Of a DNA stretch of 64,000 nucleotides, positions 9,286 to 18,292 are shown in pieces. The translations under genes and the position numbers were made by a program. The notes beneath the pieces are model-generated. The model was not told where the DNA came from and ran no database searches. It saw only the letters and a list, made by a program, of their open reading frames with translations. How positions within the stretch are numbered: the first letter of the stretch is position 1; each line of letters opens with the position of its first letter. The DNA is from CBDDEC01 sp965226785 (GTDB lineage Bacteria; Chloroflexota; Dehalococcoidia; UBA2979). The stretch is from contig CBDDEC010000002.1 in assembly GCA_965226785.1 (NCBI GenBank), positions 186,001-250,000 of the forward strand, given 5' to 3'.

Positions 9286-10056
9286 GTGGGCAGGAACCGC
9301 AGACGACGCAATCGACGGCAGCGCCGCGAGCAGGAGGAGGGGCAGCAGCCCTCCGACTCCGGTCGCGCCGGTTGGCGCAAGACCATCGATTCGTGGGGCG
9401 GGTTCACGGTGATCGGGACGCTGGCCGGCGTCGCTGTGGCGGTCGGCGTGCTGATCTTCTTCAACCTCCCCGGCGACGAGGACCCCAGCGGTGACCCCTA
9501 CGTTCCGATCGAGCGCAGCCAAGTCTCGGGGCGGATCGAGGGCAACCCCGCGGCGCCGGTGCGCATCATCGAGTTCTCCGACTTCCAGTGCCCGTTCTGT
9601 GGGCGCTTCACGCGTGACACCGCTCCGCTGCTCCTCGAGGAGTACGTCGAGACGGGCCAGGCTTCGCTTGAGTACCGGCACATGGCGTTTCTCGGTCCGG
9701 AGTCGCTGAGCGCGGCCTCAGCGTCCGAGTGCGCGCTCGACCAGGGACGGTTCTGGGACTACCACGACCTGCTGTTCCTGCGGCAGAGCGGCGAGAATCG
9801 CGGCGCGTTCTCGGATGGCAACCTCAAGCACTTCGCCCGCGAACTGCAAGTGGAGTTCCCCGATTTCGATGTCGACGCGTTCGACCGCTGTTTCGACTCG
9901 GGCGTGAAAGACAGTGTCGTACAGGACCTGACGGCGGAGGCCCGCGACCTGGGTGTGCAGTCGACGCCGTCGTTTTTCATCAACGGGCAGTTCCTGAGCG
10001 GCGCGCAGCCCATCGAGAACTTCCGCGAGGTGATTGACGCCGCGATCGGTGAATAA
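9286..10056 (+). CDS. DsbA-like thioredoxin-fold disulfide oxidase, membrane-anchored
   Basis: The 256-residue protein starts at GTG 9286, seven bases after a CCGGAGG ribosome site. It has a highly basic cytoplasmic N-terminus, one membrane helix (FTVIGTLAGVAVAVGVLIFF) and an exported DsbA-type domain with active site C102-P-F-C105 (FSDFQCPFCGRF). It also has the cis-Pro region VQSTPSFFINGQF. It should insert disulfides into exported proteins. The VKOR-family gene 55 bases downstream is its expected re-oxidising partner, so the two form an oxidative-folding pair. It is intact. Confidence 0.9.
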   Translation: MGRNRRRRNRRQRREQEEGQQPSDSGRAGWRKTIDSWGGFTVIGTLAGVAVAVGVLIFFNLPGDEDPSGDPYVPIERSQVSGRIEGNPAAPVRIIEFSDFQCPFCGRFTRDTAPLLLEEYVETGQASLEYRHMAFLGPESLSAASASECALDQGRFWDYHDLLFLRQSGENRGAFSDGNLKHFARELQVEFPDFDVDAFDRCFDSGVKDSVVQDLTAEARDLGVQSTPSFFINGQFLSGAQPIENFREVIDAAIGE

Positions 10057-10111
10057 GGCCGAGGATGGTTCGCCGCGCCGCTGAGGCGACCGCGGTGAGA
10101 TAGGGTCGGAG

Positions 10112-10585
10112 ATGCGAGTTCTAGCCCGCGAAAACGTGCTGCTGCTCCTCGCCGTTGTCGGCGTGGGCATCGGCGGCTACCTGGCCTGGGTCGCCCTCGA
10201 CGCCGAGAGTGAGGCGTTCTGCTCCGGCGTCGGCGACTGCCACACCGTGCAGTCATCGGAATACGCGGAGGTAGCCGGAATCCCGGTGGCACTGCTCGGG
10301 TTCGGCATGTACGTGGTAATCGCTGCGTTGATCATCGCCCGGCGCTTCGGGCCTCGATCGGTTCAGGCGCTGCCGGTGCTGGCCCTCTGGGCGTTCGCCC
10401 TTGCGGCGTCGGGCGCGATCTACTCCGGGTACCTCACGTACCTGGAACTGTTCGTGATCGACGCGATTTGCGTGTGGTGCGTCACCTCGGCGGCGGTCGT
10501 GACGGCCATCGCGCTGCTCTGCGCCCCCGACTTCCTTGACGCGCGACGCGAGATCGCTGGCCGCTCATCGAGCACGACCGTATGA
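10112..10585 (+). CDS. Vitamin K epoxide reductase (VKOR) family protein
   Basis: This is a 157-residue integral membrane protein with four predicted helices. The loop Cys pair is in AFCSGVGDCHTVQSS and the active-site CxxC is in VIDAICVWCVTSAAVV. Bacterial VKOR homologues re-oxidise DsbA-like enzymes and pass electrons to quinone, replacing DsbB in Actinobacteria, Cyanobacteria and Chloroflexota. Its position right after the DsbA-like gene supports that role. The gene appears intact. Confidence 0.9.
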   Translation: MRVLARENVLLLLAVVGVGIGGYLAWVALDAESEAFCSGVGDCHTVQSSEYAEVAGIPVALLGFGMYVVIAALIIARRFGPRSVQALPVLALWAFALAASGAIYSGYLTYLELFVIDAICVWCVTSAAVVTAIALLCAPDFLDARREIAGRSSSTTV

Positions 10586-10604
10586 TCGCGGCGCCCGAGG
10601 GCAG

Positions 10605-11250
10605 CCACGGCGAACCGCCGTGGTTGTCGCCGCGGACCGTGTACTTGTAGCGCTCGGTGCGGAACCCCCTCCAGACCGCCTCGTAGAAGGGCATTCGCTG
10701 GCGCAGCTCGGCGACGAACTCGAGCAACACCCCCTCGCGTTCCGGTCGTTCTGCGTCTCCCGGATGAATGGGGGTCAAGTCCAGCCCTGCACCGGGTTCT
10801 GCGGCGCCAGTCCTGCGAGGCCCAGGAGCGTCGGGAACCAGTCCTCCGTCGAGGTTGGGAAGGTGCCCGCTCGCGACGATCTCGACGGCCGGGGTCTCGG
10901 ATGATGAGCGGACAAGCCCACAGACTCCTCGTAGGGCCAATGCTTCGCTCGCAGTCCATGGCTGCCGCCAAGCTCCTCGTGATCCGACAGCAGAACCACA
11001 GCTGTGTCATCGGCGAGTCTTTCGCGTTCGAGGAACGCCGTCATCCGCCCGACTTTCGCGTCGAGGTTTGCAACCATCGCGTAGTAGCGTTTTCGGTCGA
11101 GTACGAACTGTTCCCGCCGGGCGTCATCGCTGGCCGCGAAGTTCGGGGGCAATTCGACCTCAAGCGCCTCCCATGTTCGCTGCAGTTCGGCGGGCGCCTC
11201 GAACGCGGGGCGATCGACGCGGCTGCAGTGCCACTCAGTGCACCGTGCTG
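10605..11250 (-). pseudogene. Type I sulfatase-like gene, decayed
   Basis: Pieces of a sulfatase/alkaline-phosphatase-superfamily protein appear in changing frames on the minus strand: YYAMVANLDAKVGRMTAFLE, DTAVVLLSDHEELGGSHGLR (metal-binding SDHE/G motif) and KHWPYEESVG, and then in another frame EIVASGHLPNLDGGLVPDAP-like residues. FYEAVWRGFRTERYKYTVRG, the usual C-terminal landmark, follows. Both ends and the catalytic Cys/Ser region (CxPxR) are missing. At least two frame changes show it is dead. Confidence 0.75.
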
Positions 11251-11344
11251 GCGGACGAGTTGCCGGGACCAGCGAGCGTGCAGCCGACGCACGGTGCATG
11301 CTCGTTCTGTTCGATCACAGCGGCCGGCGACGAGACGACCTCCA

Positions 11345-11460
11345 CCATCGAGCGTGAGCGACTGCAAAATCCGGCTCTGACAGCGCGCTCGACGCGGCGG
11401 ACCTGCGATGACGTCGGAGGCGATGACCGACGGCTTATGAGTGCGTTGATCATCTAAGGT
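11345..11460 (-). mobile_element. MITE-1 copy, reverse orientation, partial
   Basis: Read on the minus strand it contains the conserved motif GATGATCAACGCACTCATAA (11,421-11,454). A degenerate right end, CTGTCAGAGCCGGATTTTGC, follows about 60 bases on. It lies directly upstream (in gene direction) of the decayed sulfatase. The stretch 11,461-11,714 holds nothing I can name. Confidence 0.55.
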
Positions 11461-11714
11461 TCAGCGATCTCGAGAAGCAGGTAGCCGCAGCCGTCTGTCG
11501 AGACGCAGAACGAGCCCTGCGACTCACGACCGACCGCGACGCCAGTCTCTCGGTCAGTGTTGGGTCCGGCAGCGGAGTCGCTCCGTCGGCTATGTTGAAG
11601 AGGCAATACGCGGTACAACTGCAGCACTGGGGCTGGACGGAAGCCTGATGCAGGAGTCCAAGCCTTGTTCCGTCGCCCCTGATCCGCGGATACCGGGCCC
11701 CAAGGAGAGCGCCC

Positions 11715-12047
11715 ATGTCCGACGTCGCCGCCGGCTCCGACGAGCGGACGCTGCACTGGCAGGGCACCGCCGAGCTACTCGATCCGAACGGGATCGTGGT
11801 CGCTGAAGTGGCGGCTGAGCTCTGGAAGCTGAGCCTCGAGGTCCGCAGTGCCCGCTGGGGCGGGGAGCTGACGGCCCCAGCGGCGGTCGGCCTACGCTGG
11901 GTGGGCGCCGAGCCACCGAGCGAGCTACGCCTCAGCGACGGTCGATCGGCGCCCATCGGCTCGCTTGGCGCCGTGAGGATGGATACCGCCGGGCCAGAGG
12001 CGACGCACATTGTCCAACTAACAGGGAAGGGCGATCCGCCGTTCTGA
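11715..12047 (+). CDS. Hypothetical protein
   Basis: I do not recognise this 110-residue protein. The start ATG 11,715 has an AAGGAGAG ribosome site. It is predicted to be a soluble beta-rich protein (RTLHWQGTAELLDPNGIVVA, SLEVRSARWGGELTAP), acidic, without signal peptide or Cys. It stands alone between a MITE-1 copy and a membrane protein gene. Confidence 0.55.
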   Translation: MSDVAAGSDERTLHWQGTAELLDPNGIVVAEVAAELWKLSLEVRSARWGGELTAPAAVGLRWVGAEPPSELRLSDGRSAPIGSLGAVRMDTAGPEATHIVQLTGKGDPPF

Positions 12048-12245
12048 TTCCACTCACCAGTCGCCCCGTGGCGTGCTGGTGGGTGCCCCGTAATCACGGG
12101 AGCCATGCGCGGCCGTTGGTCCGCCCGGTCGGACCACGAGCTGGCCTGTCCTCGGGAAGGTTGCGCGTAGCTAGTCGCGAGTGGCTACAATCTCGTGCGT
12201 GATGCGCGGATGAGACTCCCCTAGTCGCGCAGATAGGGGAGGACG

Positions 12246-12902
12246 ATGTCGGAAACAGGACAGGCACGGATCCGCGCCGGGGTGGTCGCGATCGCTCCGG
12301 TGCTGCTGCTGATCGGATTCCTGATCCCCTATATCGGCGACATCACCGACAACGTAGAGATTGCGACAGAGATCGGCGGAGACACTGGGCGCGCGAGCTG
12401 GGGCTTCCTGATCGCCGCGGGGTCTATCGCACTGACGATCCTGGCCACCTTCTCGTTGCGCTACTACTTGCGGGCTGCCGGTGAGGACGGCTGGAGCTTC
12501 CTCATGGTGCCGCTGGTCGTGGTCGGTGCTGTGACGATCGCCGTGGCGGTCACGGCCCAGTTCTTCGCCGTGGCGTTGATCTCCGAAGCTGGGGGCGACG
12601 CAGTTGCATACCTCGATGCCGCCGACGATTGGTTCGTGCCGCTCTTCATCGCCGGGGGTGTCATCTTCGGGCTTGGTTGGCTGGCGCTCGCGATGTCGAT
12701 CTACCGCAGCGCTGTGCTGAGCCGGGAACTCACCACGGTCGTCATGATTGCGTTGATCGTGGTCGTCGCCGCGAACTTCATACCCACAGGTTGGGGCGGC
12801 TACGTGTTGGCGATCGCGGCGATCGTCGCTTCGTGGCCGCTAGCCTACACGATGTGGCCGACGGCGGTGGGAGCACCTTCCGTGGGCGGGCCGCCAGCCT
12901 AA
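12246..12902 (+). CDS. Hypothetical multi-pass membrane protein
   Basis: The 218-residue protein has about six hydrophobic segments, for example VVAIAPVLLLIGFLIPYI, SWGFLIAAGSIALTILATF, FLMVPLVVVGAVTIAVAVTA, PLFIAGGVIFGLGWLALAM, TTVVMIALIVVVAANFI and YVLAIAAIVASWPLAYTM. No catalytic motif is visible and I do not recognise the family. ATG 12,246 follows GGGGAGG. It is monocistronic and looks intact. Confidence 0.65.
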   Translation: MSETGQARIRAGVVAIAPVLLLIGFLIPYIGDITDNVEIATEIGGDTGRASWGFLIAAGSIALTILATFSLRYYLRAAGEDGWSFLMVPLVVVGAVTIAVAVTAQFFAVALISEAGGDAVAYLDAADDWFVPLFIAGGVIFGLGWLALAMSIYRSAVLSRELTTVVMIALIVVVAANFIPTGWGGYVLAIAAIVASWPLAYTMWPTAVGAPSVGGPPA

Positions 12903-12996
12903 CGAATGTCGATGGGGGTCGACGGCAGCTCGTGAGCCGCTGTCGACCCCTCGTCACCGGCATCGACGGCGGCCTGTTTGGGGCCCACGACCCGAT

Positions 12997-13215
12997 TCAA
13001 CGCGATCGGATGTTCTGGTTCGAGTGAAAGAGGCTACTCGGGTCGTACTTCGTCTTCACGTCGACGAGACGCTCGTAGCTCGCTCCATAGACCGACTGCG
13101 TGGTCGCCAGTGCCGAATCCGTGTCGTCCTCCTCGCCGAGGAAGTTGACGTAGATCTGCCCGGTCGCGTGCGGCTGCAACTCGTCGTAGAAATCGCGCCC
13201 CCCACTGCCCGTTCG
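12997..13215 (-). pseudogene. Berberine-bridge-type FAD oxidase, C-terminal fragment
   Basis: The last 70 residues of a BBE-type FAD-linked oxidase are readable: YDELQPHATGQIYVNFLGEE, SVYGASYERLVDVKTKYDP and SLFHSNQNIRSR. These are the BBE domain landmarks (YxNF, YG..Y.RL..K..YDP.N.F). The FAD-binding domain, about 400 residues, is absent. The XRE gene on the other strand begins where it should continue. Confidence 0.75.
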
Positions 13216-13269
13216 GCGCGGTTTGCGCGGGGTCGTGCCAGCGGCCATCGACAGCGAAGGGGCTACTAC

Positions 13270-13584
13270 GTGCCGAAGAGCAAGCCACCGAAGAGTGCGT
13301 TGGCGCGGTCGGTCGGGGCGCGTCTCCGGGAGATTCGTCTCCTGCGGGAGGTCTCGCAGCAGCGCGCTGCAGAGGCCGTGGGCCTGTCCCAGGGATCGGT
13401 CTCTCTGTACGAGCGCGGCGCGCGTGACATCAGGGTGGTGGACCTGCTCGCGCTCCTCGACCACTTTGATGTCGGCCTGACCGAGTTCATGGCTGAAGTG
13501 CCCGAGTTCCTCGTCCTCGAAGACTCGGCTGACATCGAGGCTCGCCACGAAGCTGATCGCAGACGGGCTGGACGGTCCGGCTGA
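13270..13584 (+). CDS. XRE-family transcriptional regulator
   Basis: The 104-residue protein starts at GTG 13,270. A Cro/CI helix-turn-helix covers residues about 13-67 (LREIRLLREVSQQRAAEAVG, LSQGSVSLYERGARDIRVVD). The C-terminal tail is acidic. It probably binds DNA as a dimer; its targets are unknown. It lies tail-to-tail with the small gene at 13,589 and next to a truncated oxidase, so it may be a remnant of a mobile module. Confidence 0.8.
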   Translation: MPKSKPPKSALARSVGARLREIRLLREVSQQRAAEAVGLSQGSVSLYERGARDIRVVDLLALLDHFDVGLTEFMAEVPEFLVLEDSADIEARHEADRRRAGRSG

Positions 13585-13588
13585 GTGA

Positions 13589-13795
13589 CTAGCTACCGCG
13601 TTGCGTCCTAGCATTCGCGGCCAGCAGTGCGTACCCGGCAGCGAGGTGGCGGAGTTCGTCGCGTTTCACCCGTAGCAGAGTCACGTCGCCGTCGAGGTGA
13701 GAGGCGATCAGCAGGACGCGCTCAGCGACGAGGTACAGCTCGAACACCTCGTCGTGAATCGCCTGGAGTCGAACTGCTGCTGCGTCGGAATCCAT
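13589..13795 (-). CDS. Hypothetical small helical protein
   Basis: I do not recognise this 68-residue protein. It is almost all helix (VRLQAIHDEVFELYLVAERV, LRVKRDELRHLAAGYALLAA). It ends five bases from the stop of the XRE gene on the opposite strand. Such small helical partners next to XRE regulators are common, but no partnership can be shown here. Confidence 0.45.
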   Translation of the reverse strand: MDSDAAAVRLQAIHDEVFELYLVAERVLLIASHLDGDVTLLRVKRDELRHLAAGYALLAANARTQRGS

Positions 13796-13839
13796 GCGCG
13801 GGTTGTAGCACCTGAGTCGGCCTACGGGTCGGGTAGCCC

Positions 13840-13970
13840 ACGCTCGACGAGGCGAGCGCCGACGACGCGCCCTTCGAGGAGATCCTCGTCTGGAAGTTCT
13901 CGCGCTTCACGCGCAAGCGCGAGCACGCCGTCGCCTTCAAGTCGATGCTGCGCCGCCGCGCATCCGCGTC
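13840..13970 (+). pseudogene. Serine recombinase (resolvase) catalytic-domain fragment
   Basis: The translation DDAPFEEILVWKFSRFTRKR followed by EHAVAFKSMLRR and, after a frame slip, IRVVS is the conserved core of large serine recombinases (VxKxSRxxRKxxxxxxxxxxLxxxGxxVxS). Only about 40 residues remain: no catalytic Ser region and no DNA-binding domain. It is a relic of an integrated element. Confidence 0.65.
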
Positions 13971-13977
13971 GTCTCGG

Positions 13978-14355
13978 GGTGAAGGCCGGACGAACCTGGG
14001 CAATCGCCGTAGACAGATCAACTCTGGAACGCCGCTGGCGGGCCTTGGTCGCTGCCGACCCGAACGATAAACCGCGCCTGTTCGTTAACCGACCGACTGG
14101 GCGGAAGTCAGCTGACTCGCCTCCGCCGCTACTCTCGGGAGAGGCTGGCAATCCAATCGATCGCGCTTCTACCGACGAGCCGCTTCCCCTGATTGCTGAG
14201 TACGCGTACCGCAGCTTTGATCGTCGCTTGCTGATTGCCGATTCGCGCTTGCTCGACCGTCCAGGCGCGGCAATCTGGCACGCTCTCGGTCCGAAGCAGG
14301 TGTTCATGACGAGTCTATTGACCGAGGTTGTCGGGGTAGGCCCGGCGGCTGTCGC
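13978..14355 (+). pseudogene. Type ISP restriction-modification enzyme, internal fragment
   Basis: The readable residues VKAGRTWAIAVDRSTLERRW, LIAEYAYRSFDRRLLIADSR and LLDRPGAAIWHALGPKQVFM match the LlaBIII-like C-terminal specificity region of single-chain type ISP restriction enzymes (YxYRxFDxRxxIADxRLxxRPxxxxW). The full enzyme has more than 1,500 residues (nuclease, translocase, methylase, specificity domain); here about 125 residues survive between other relics. It marks an older defence locus. Confidence 0.65.
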
Positions 14356-14361
14356 CACTGC

Positions 14362-14844
14362 GCAACGGTGGAGCGCTGGGCTACGGTGCGCGGCAGACTC
14401 GTCCGTCACGAGGAGACGGGCGAGCCGTTCCGGGTGCCGTGCTGCCCGGACTGCCACGCGCAGATCGTCGACAGGGACGGCGTGCCGCTACTCGGCCGCG
14501 ACCTCGCCCGCCGCAAGCGATGGTGCCCGGAGTGCGGCTCCGCGCTCTGGCAGGCCGACCGCTCGGGACCGAAGCGCTACCCGCTCGCCGACTACGTCAA
14601 GCACCGCATGAAGGGCTTCTTCGAGCTGCTGGTTGGGGACGAGGTGCACGAGTACAAGGGCCGCGGCTCCGCCCAGGGGATCGCCGCCGGCGTGCTCGCC
14701 GACGCCTGCGGCAAGTCGCTCAGCCTCTCGGGCACGCTCATGGGCGGCTACTCCTCGACGCTCTTCCACCTGCTCTACCGGTTCAGCCCGGAGATCCGCA
14801 CGGAGTTCGGACGCTCCGAGGAGGGCCGCTGGATGCGAACCTGA
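14362..14844 (+). pseudogene. DExH helicase fragment with Zn-ribbon (mobile-element type)
   Basis: This fragment shows a Cys-rich ribbon (VPCCPDCHAQIVD ... WCPECGSALWQ), then the DExH box VGDEVHEYKGRGSAQGIAAG and motif III-like SLSLSGTLMGGYSSTLFHLL. These belong to a large ATP-dependent helicase often carried by integrative elements. The N-terminal ATP-binding part is missing and the frame ends after GRSEEGRWMRT. A second, overlapping fragment of the same type lies at 15,991-16,631 on the other strand. Confidence 0.65.
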
Positions 14845-14932
14845 TGACAGGCTGCTGAGCAAATGCTCGAAGCCTGGTTCAGGATCTCTTTCATCGCATC
14901 CGACCACGGCGGGACACTACCCAGTTACTTGA

Positions 14933-15210
14933 TCGTCCGCGGTTTCTGGGGCTGGCCGAGTTCGCGCCTGGAAACGTGCTCTACCACGAAGGCCGCAAGC
15001 ACCGCGTAGATGCCGCGGTACTTCCGCCGGCTGGAATCGAAGATCGGCTTAGGCGTGCCCGGCTCTGCAAGGTGTGCGGCTACGCGCACGATGACGAGTC
15101 AGTGACCGTCGATCTCTGCGAGCATTGCGGAACGCAGCTTGACGCCGCGACCTCTGATTTCCCGCAACGCCTGTTCGAGCAGCCAGCGATGCGCTGTGCA
15201 GTGCCATTAA
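14933..15210 (+). pseudogene. Large DEAD/DEAH helicase, Cys-cluster fragment
   Basis: The reading RPRFLGLAEFAPGNVLYHEG, then RLCKVCGYAHDDE, DLCEHCGTQLDAA and FPQRLFEQPAMRC, matches the metal-binding region near the C-terminus of very large DEAD/DEAH helicases with DUF1998-like ends. These often stand beside type ISP enzymes. Only about 90 residues remain before an IS end at 15,215. This identification is from memory of the family and is moderately sure. Confidence 0.5.
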
Positions 15211-15214
15211 TCGA

Positions 15215-15990
15215 TCAGGCGGCCTCCCGCTCGTACTCATGTGTCAGGCCGCCGAGGACGGGACGGCTGACCACGCGGCCCCTCGTCCCAGGGCTCGCTC
15301 GGGGCTGTTCGTCCGGCACTTGTAGCTCCAGCGTCTGGTGAGGCCGAGCTTCGTTGTAGTGCAAGACGAACTCGCGCAGCACGTGCCGCAGGTGACGCTC
15401 GTTGAACACAACGATGTGGTCGAGACACTCTCGGCGCAGCGTCCCGACCAGCCGCTCCGCGATCGCGTTGGCCTGAGGTGTGGCGATGGGCGTCAGCACC
15501 GTGTTGATGCCGATCTGACGCGCCCGACCGATGAAGTCAGCGCCGTAGGATCGATCCCGGTCGCGGATCAGGAAGCGTGGTCCGGTGCGCCAGGGGCGTC
15601 GCCTGGATCAGCTGCCGCCACACCCACTCCGCCTTCGGATGCGCAGTGACGTTCACGTGCATTACTGCGCGGCGGTCATGGGCGATGAAGAAGAACACGT
15701 AGAGCGTCTGGAACCAGAGCGTGTGCACGGTGAAGAAGTCCGATGCCCAGATCCCAGGCCGGTGATTCGTGAGGAACGTGCGCCCGCTCGATGACGGGTC
15801 GCGCGGAACGTCCGAACGGTAGCGGCGCACCGTCTGCAGGCTGACCGAGTACCCAAACTTACGGAGCTCACCGAGCACACGCATGTGGCCCCAGCGCGGG
15901 TTCTCTCGGGTCATGCGTCGGATCAGCCCGGCGAGTTCAGGGTCGATCGGCGGACGCCCGCGCCGCCCACCACGGCTCTTCCACGTCCAG
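15215..15990 (-). pseudogene. rve-type transposase related to ISA, frameshifted and truncated
   Basis: A second, diverged member of the ISA family. The N-terminal half reads AWRRYWTWKSRGGRRGRPPI, WGHMRVLGELRKFGYSVSLQ and IWASDFFTVHTLWFQTLYVF. After a frame change near 15,560 the C-terminal half reads LTPIATPQANAIAERLVGTL and HYNEARPHQTLELQ. The first 60 or so residues are replaced by the helicase fragment joined at 15,991. It is not functional. Confidence 0.75.
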
Positions 15991-16631
15991 TAGCGGCGCC
16001 AGGCCAGCAGCTCGAAGAAGCCCTTCATGCGGTGCTTCACGTAGTCGGCGAGCGGGTAGCGCTTCGGGCCGGTGCGGTCGGCCTGCCAGAGCGGGGAGCC
16101 GCACTCGCCGCAGGTCCACTTGCGGTGGGCGAGGTCACGGCCGAGCAGCGGCACGCCGTCCTTGTCGACGATCTGCGCGTGGGAGTCCGGGCAGCACGGC
16201 ACCCGGAACGGCTCGCCCGTCTCCTCGTGGCGCACGAGCCTGCCGCGCACGGTCGCCCAGCGCTCCACGATGGCCGGCTGCCAGCGGTAGGAGAGCTTGG
16301 CGCGCTCGCGCGACATGATCGCGAAGAGCGGACCGGCGCCGGTCGTGGCGTGCAGCCGCTCGAGGTCGGTGATCGAGGCGACGATGACGGCGCGGACGCC
16401 GGGCACCGTCTCGTCGACCTCGCGCTTCCACTTGCGCGTCATGTGCGGCGCTGCGCCTCGAGCGAGAGCGCCGCGCCGCGGATAGCGTCGGCCTGCGCGC
16501 CGAGCGGGGCGCGCAGCAGGGGCGGGAGCGCCCGGCCCTGCTCGGATGGCCGGTAGCGCGGTGGGTAGGACTCCACCACCCGCCGGGCGATGGCCTCCTT
16601 GTAGGCGTCGATGAATGCTGCGAGGTCCATG
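15991..16631 (-). pseudogene. DExH helicase (mobile-element type), N-terminal fragment with internal deletion
   Basis: It begins MDLAAFIDAYKEAIARRVVE and continues to GAALSLEAQR. It then jumps near 16,440 into MTRKWKREVDETVPGVRAVI and on through FAIMSRERAKLSYRWQPAIV, the Cys ribbon (CPDSH, CGECG) and YVKHRMKGFFELL, where ISA-like sequence follows. The jump removes the region where the Walker A motif should lie. The last 80 residues duplicate those of the fragment at 14,362. Confidence 0.65.
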
Positions 16632-16639
16632 GTTCCGTT

Positions 16640-16954
16640 CCTTTCCGATTGCCTTGTGGCGAATCGAAACTCCCACTCCCGGATGGTCTCGTGCGTGACC
16701 TCAACGCCGCGCTGAAGGAGCATCTCTGCGACGTCGCGGAAACTCAGCTTGTAGCGGAGACGCCACAGCACCGCGAGAAGCGCCACGTCGGTCGGGACCT
16801 GGAGATCGTTGAACGGCGTGCCGGTTCGCTCGTTGAAGCGACGCTTGCACGAGCGACAATTGAACCGCTGGTAGCCGAGCGTCGTGCGCCCCTGGCGTCT
16901 GGTCGTGGCGGCGGATGCACAGTGCGGACAGTTCACCGACGTCTCCTCGTCCAT
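16640..16954 (-). pseudogene. IS6-family transposase, N-terminal fragment
   Basis: About 105 residues remain, with two CxxC pairs of a zinc ribbon (VNCPHCASAATTRRQ, FNCRSCKRRFNERTGTPF) and the IS6 landmark LWRLRYKLSFRDVAEMLLQR followed by VTHETIREWEFRFA. The DDE domain is lost: the frame runs into the helicase start at 16,631. The relic lies at the left boundary of a scrambled region. Confidence 0.75.
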
Positions 16955-17047
16955 GCTGAGACGAGGCTAGACCACACATTTTCGAGCCCTCAGATCTGAC
17001 GCAGCCCGTGCGTGGCACCGCGGTGCGACGAACAACGCTCGTCGACG

Positions 17048-17575
17048 CTAGAGGACGAGCGAGTACGCAACGCCGAAGACGATGCCCTGCGCAATGATCC
17101 CGAGAATCGCCGTACCGACCGCCCGCCCGGTCGAGAAGTCGAGCGCAGCGCGGATAGCGACGACCGTGGTGACCAGGATCCAGAAGAAGACAACGATGCC
17201 GACGAGCGCGCCGAGCACCGGGACTCCGCTCACGATCAGCAGCGCACGCGGCGAGTTGGCGTAGCCGAGCGTCCTCGCCAACTCACTCCAACTAGCGCTG
17301 GTCTCCGGGCCGGCGAGGAGCCGCGTACCGATGAAGTAGGTCAACCACGCATAGACCGCCCAGCTAACCAGGCTGAACACGGCCACCACGGGAATCCACT
17401 GAGGGCCAGCCGCAATGCTCCCGATGCCGGCAGCGATGCTGGTGCCGACGACGACAATCGCGGCCTGCTGCGTTGCCGCGGGGTCGTGCTCGACCTCTTC
17501 GTAGAGCTGCTCTTCGAGCCTCGATGCTCGAATCATCCGCTCGATGATCGAGGAGTTCGCTGCCGCTGAGTCCAT
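17048..17575 (-). CDS. YIP1-family integral membrane protein
   Basis: The 175-residue protein starts at ATG 17,575, preceded by a GGAGGA ribosome site. A soluble N-terminus (IIERMIRASRLEEQLYEEVE) is followed by about five hydrophobic segments such as TSIAAGIGSIAAGPQWIPVV, LVSWAVYAWLTYFIGTRLL, SGVPVLGALVGIVVFFWILV and ILGIIAQGIVFGVAYSLVL. This layout, with YANSPRALL before the third segment, is that of the Yip1 domain. Bacterial members have no defined function. It looks intact. Confidence 0.8.
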   Translation of the reverse strand: MDSAAANSSIIERMIRASRLEEQLYEEVEHDPAATQQAAIVVVGTSIAAGIGSIAAGPQWIPVVAVFSLVSWAVYAWLTYFIGTRLLAGPETSASWSELARTLGYANSPRALLIVSGVPVLGALVGIVVFFWILVTTVVAIRAALDFSTGRAVGTAILGIIAQGIVFGVAYSLVL

Positions 17576-17640
17576 GGGTCCTCCAGGCTGCCGCCGCGTC
17601 ACCATCATGCCACCAGTGGAGGCCGAGCGGCGAGGGTGAG

Positions 17641-17885
17641 TCAGTTGGATTGCGAGGCGGCTCGGACCGTATCGACAATCCACTGTCGTTCCGGCAGGCC
17701 GCGGAGGCCGTCAGACGTCGCGTACAGACGGCAGCGAGGCGTGCAATCCTCGCACTCCTCCCAGCCCGGCTCCACGTCGCGCCCGTCAATGCGGATGGTC
17801 GGCGACCCGGGGAACATCACGGCCTTCCCCGTCACCTCATCAGGGACCTCGATCCGCTCGATCACGGCGGACACACCGGCCTCAC
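17641..17885 (-). pseudogene. Thioredoxin-like (organomercurial-lyase-neighbour type) C-terminal fragment
   Basis: The residues IERIEVPDEVTGKAVMFPGS, PTIRIDGRDVEPG, CRLYATSDG and GLPERQWIVDTVRAA form the second half of a small thioredoxin-fold family whose members have a CPxC-type N-terminus. That N-terminal half, with the active-site Cys, is missing. The sequence abuts the NHL fragment at about 17,887 in the same orientation, so a deletion fused two unrelated genes. Confidence 0.5.
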
Positions 17886-17887
17886 TG

Positions 17888-18292
17888 GCTACCGTCGGAG
17901 GCGATGGCAACGTCGGTCGGGCGGTTGAACGGCTCGCCGCTGAAACGCTCGGCCGGCTCGTCCGGCCGCCCGATCGTCATCAGCAGTTCGCCCTCGGGCG
18001 TCCACTTCGTCACCGTGTGCCGCCCGTCGTCGACACAGAACACCGCTCCCTCCGGCGACACCGTGATCGCGTGGGTGCGTGCGCTGAACGTGCCGGCGCC
18101 GAACGTCCGCACGAACGTACCGTCCGACTCGAAGACCAGCACTGGGTTCTCCGTGTTGCGGGTGAGCGCGAAGAGACGGTCATCGCTGTCGACGGCGACG
18201 CCAAGCGTCTCATGGAGCGTCATGCCATCCGGCCGCTGGTGCCAATCGATGTTCGATTTAAAGGCCGGCGCAGCCTGGCTCGTCGTCGTCAT
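17888..18292 (-). pseudogene. NHL-repeat beta-propeller protein, N-terminal fragment
   Basis: Starting at ATG 18,292, about 134 residues contain NHL-type propeller blades: LHETLGVAVDSDDRLFALTR, VLVFESDGTFVRTFGAGTF, THAITVSPEGAVFCVDDGRH and FNRPTDVAIASDGSQ. Complete members have six blades and about 300 residues, often as 6-bladed peptidyl-alpha-hydroxyglycine lyase-like or scaffold proteins. The frame stops right after the third blade begins, where the thioredoxin-like fragment joins. Confidence 0.75.
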
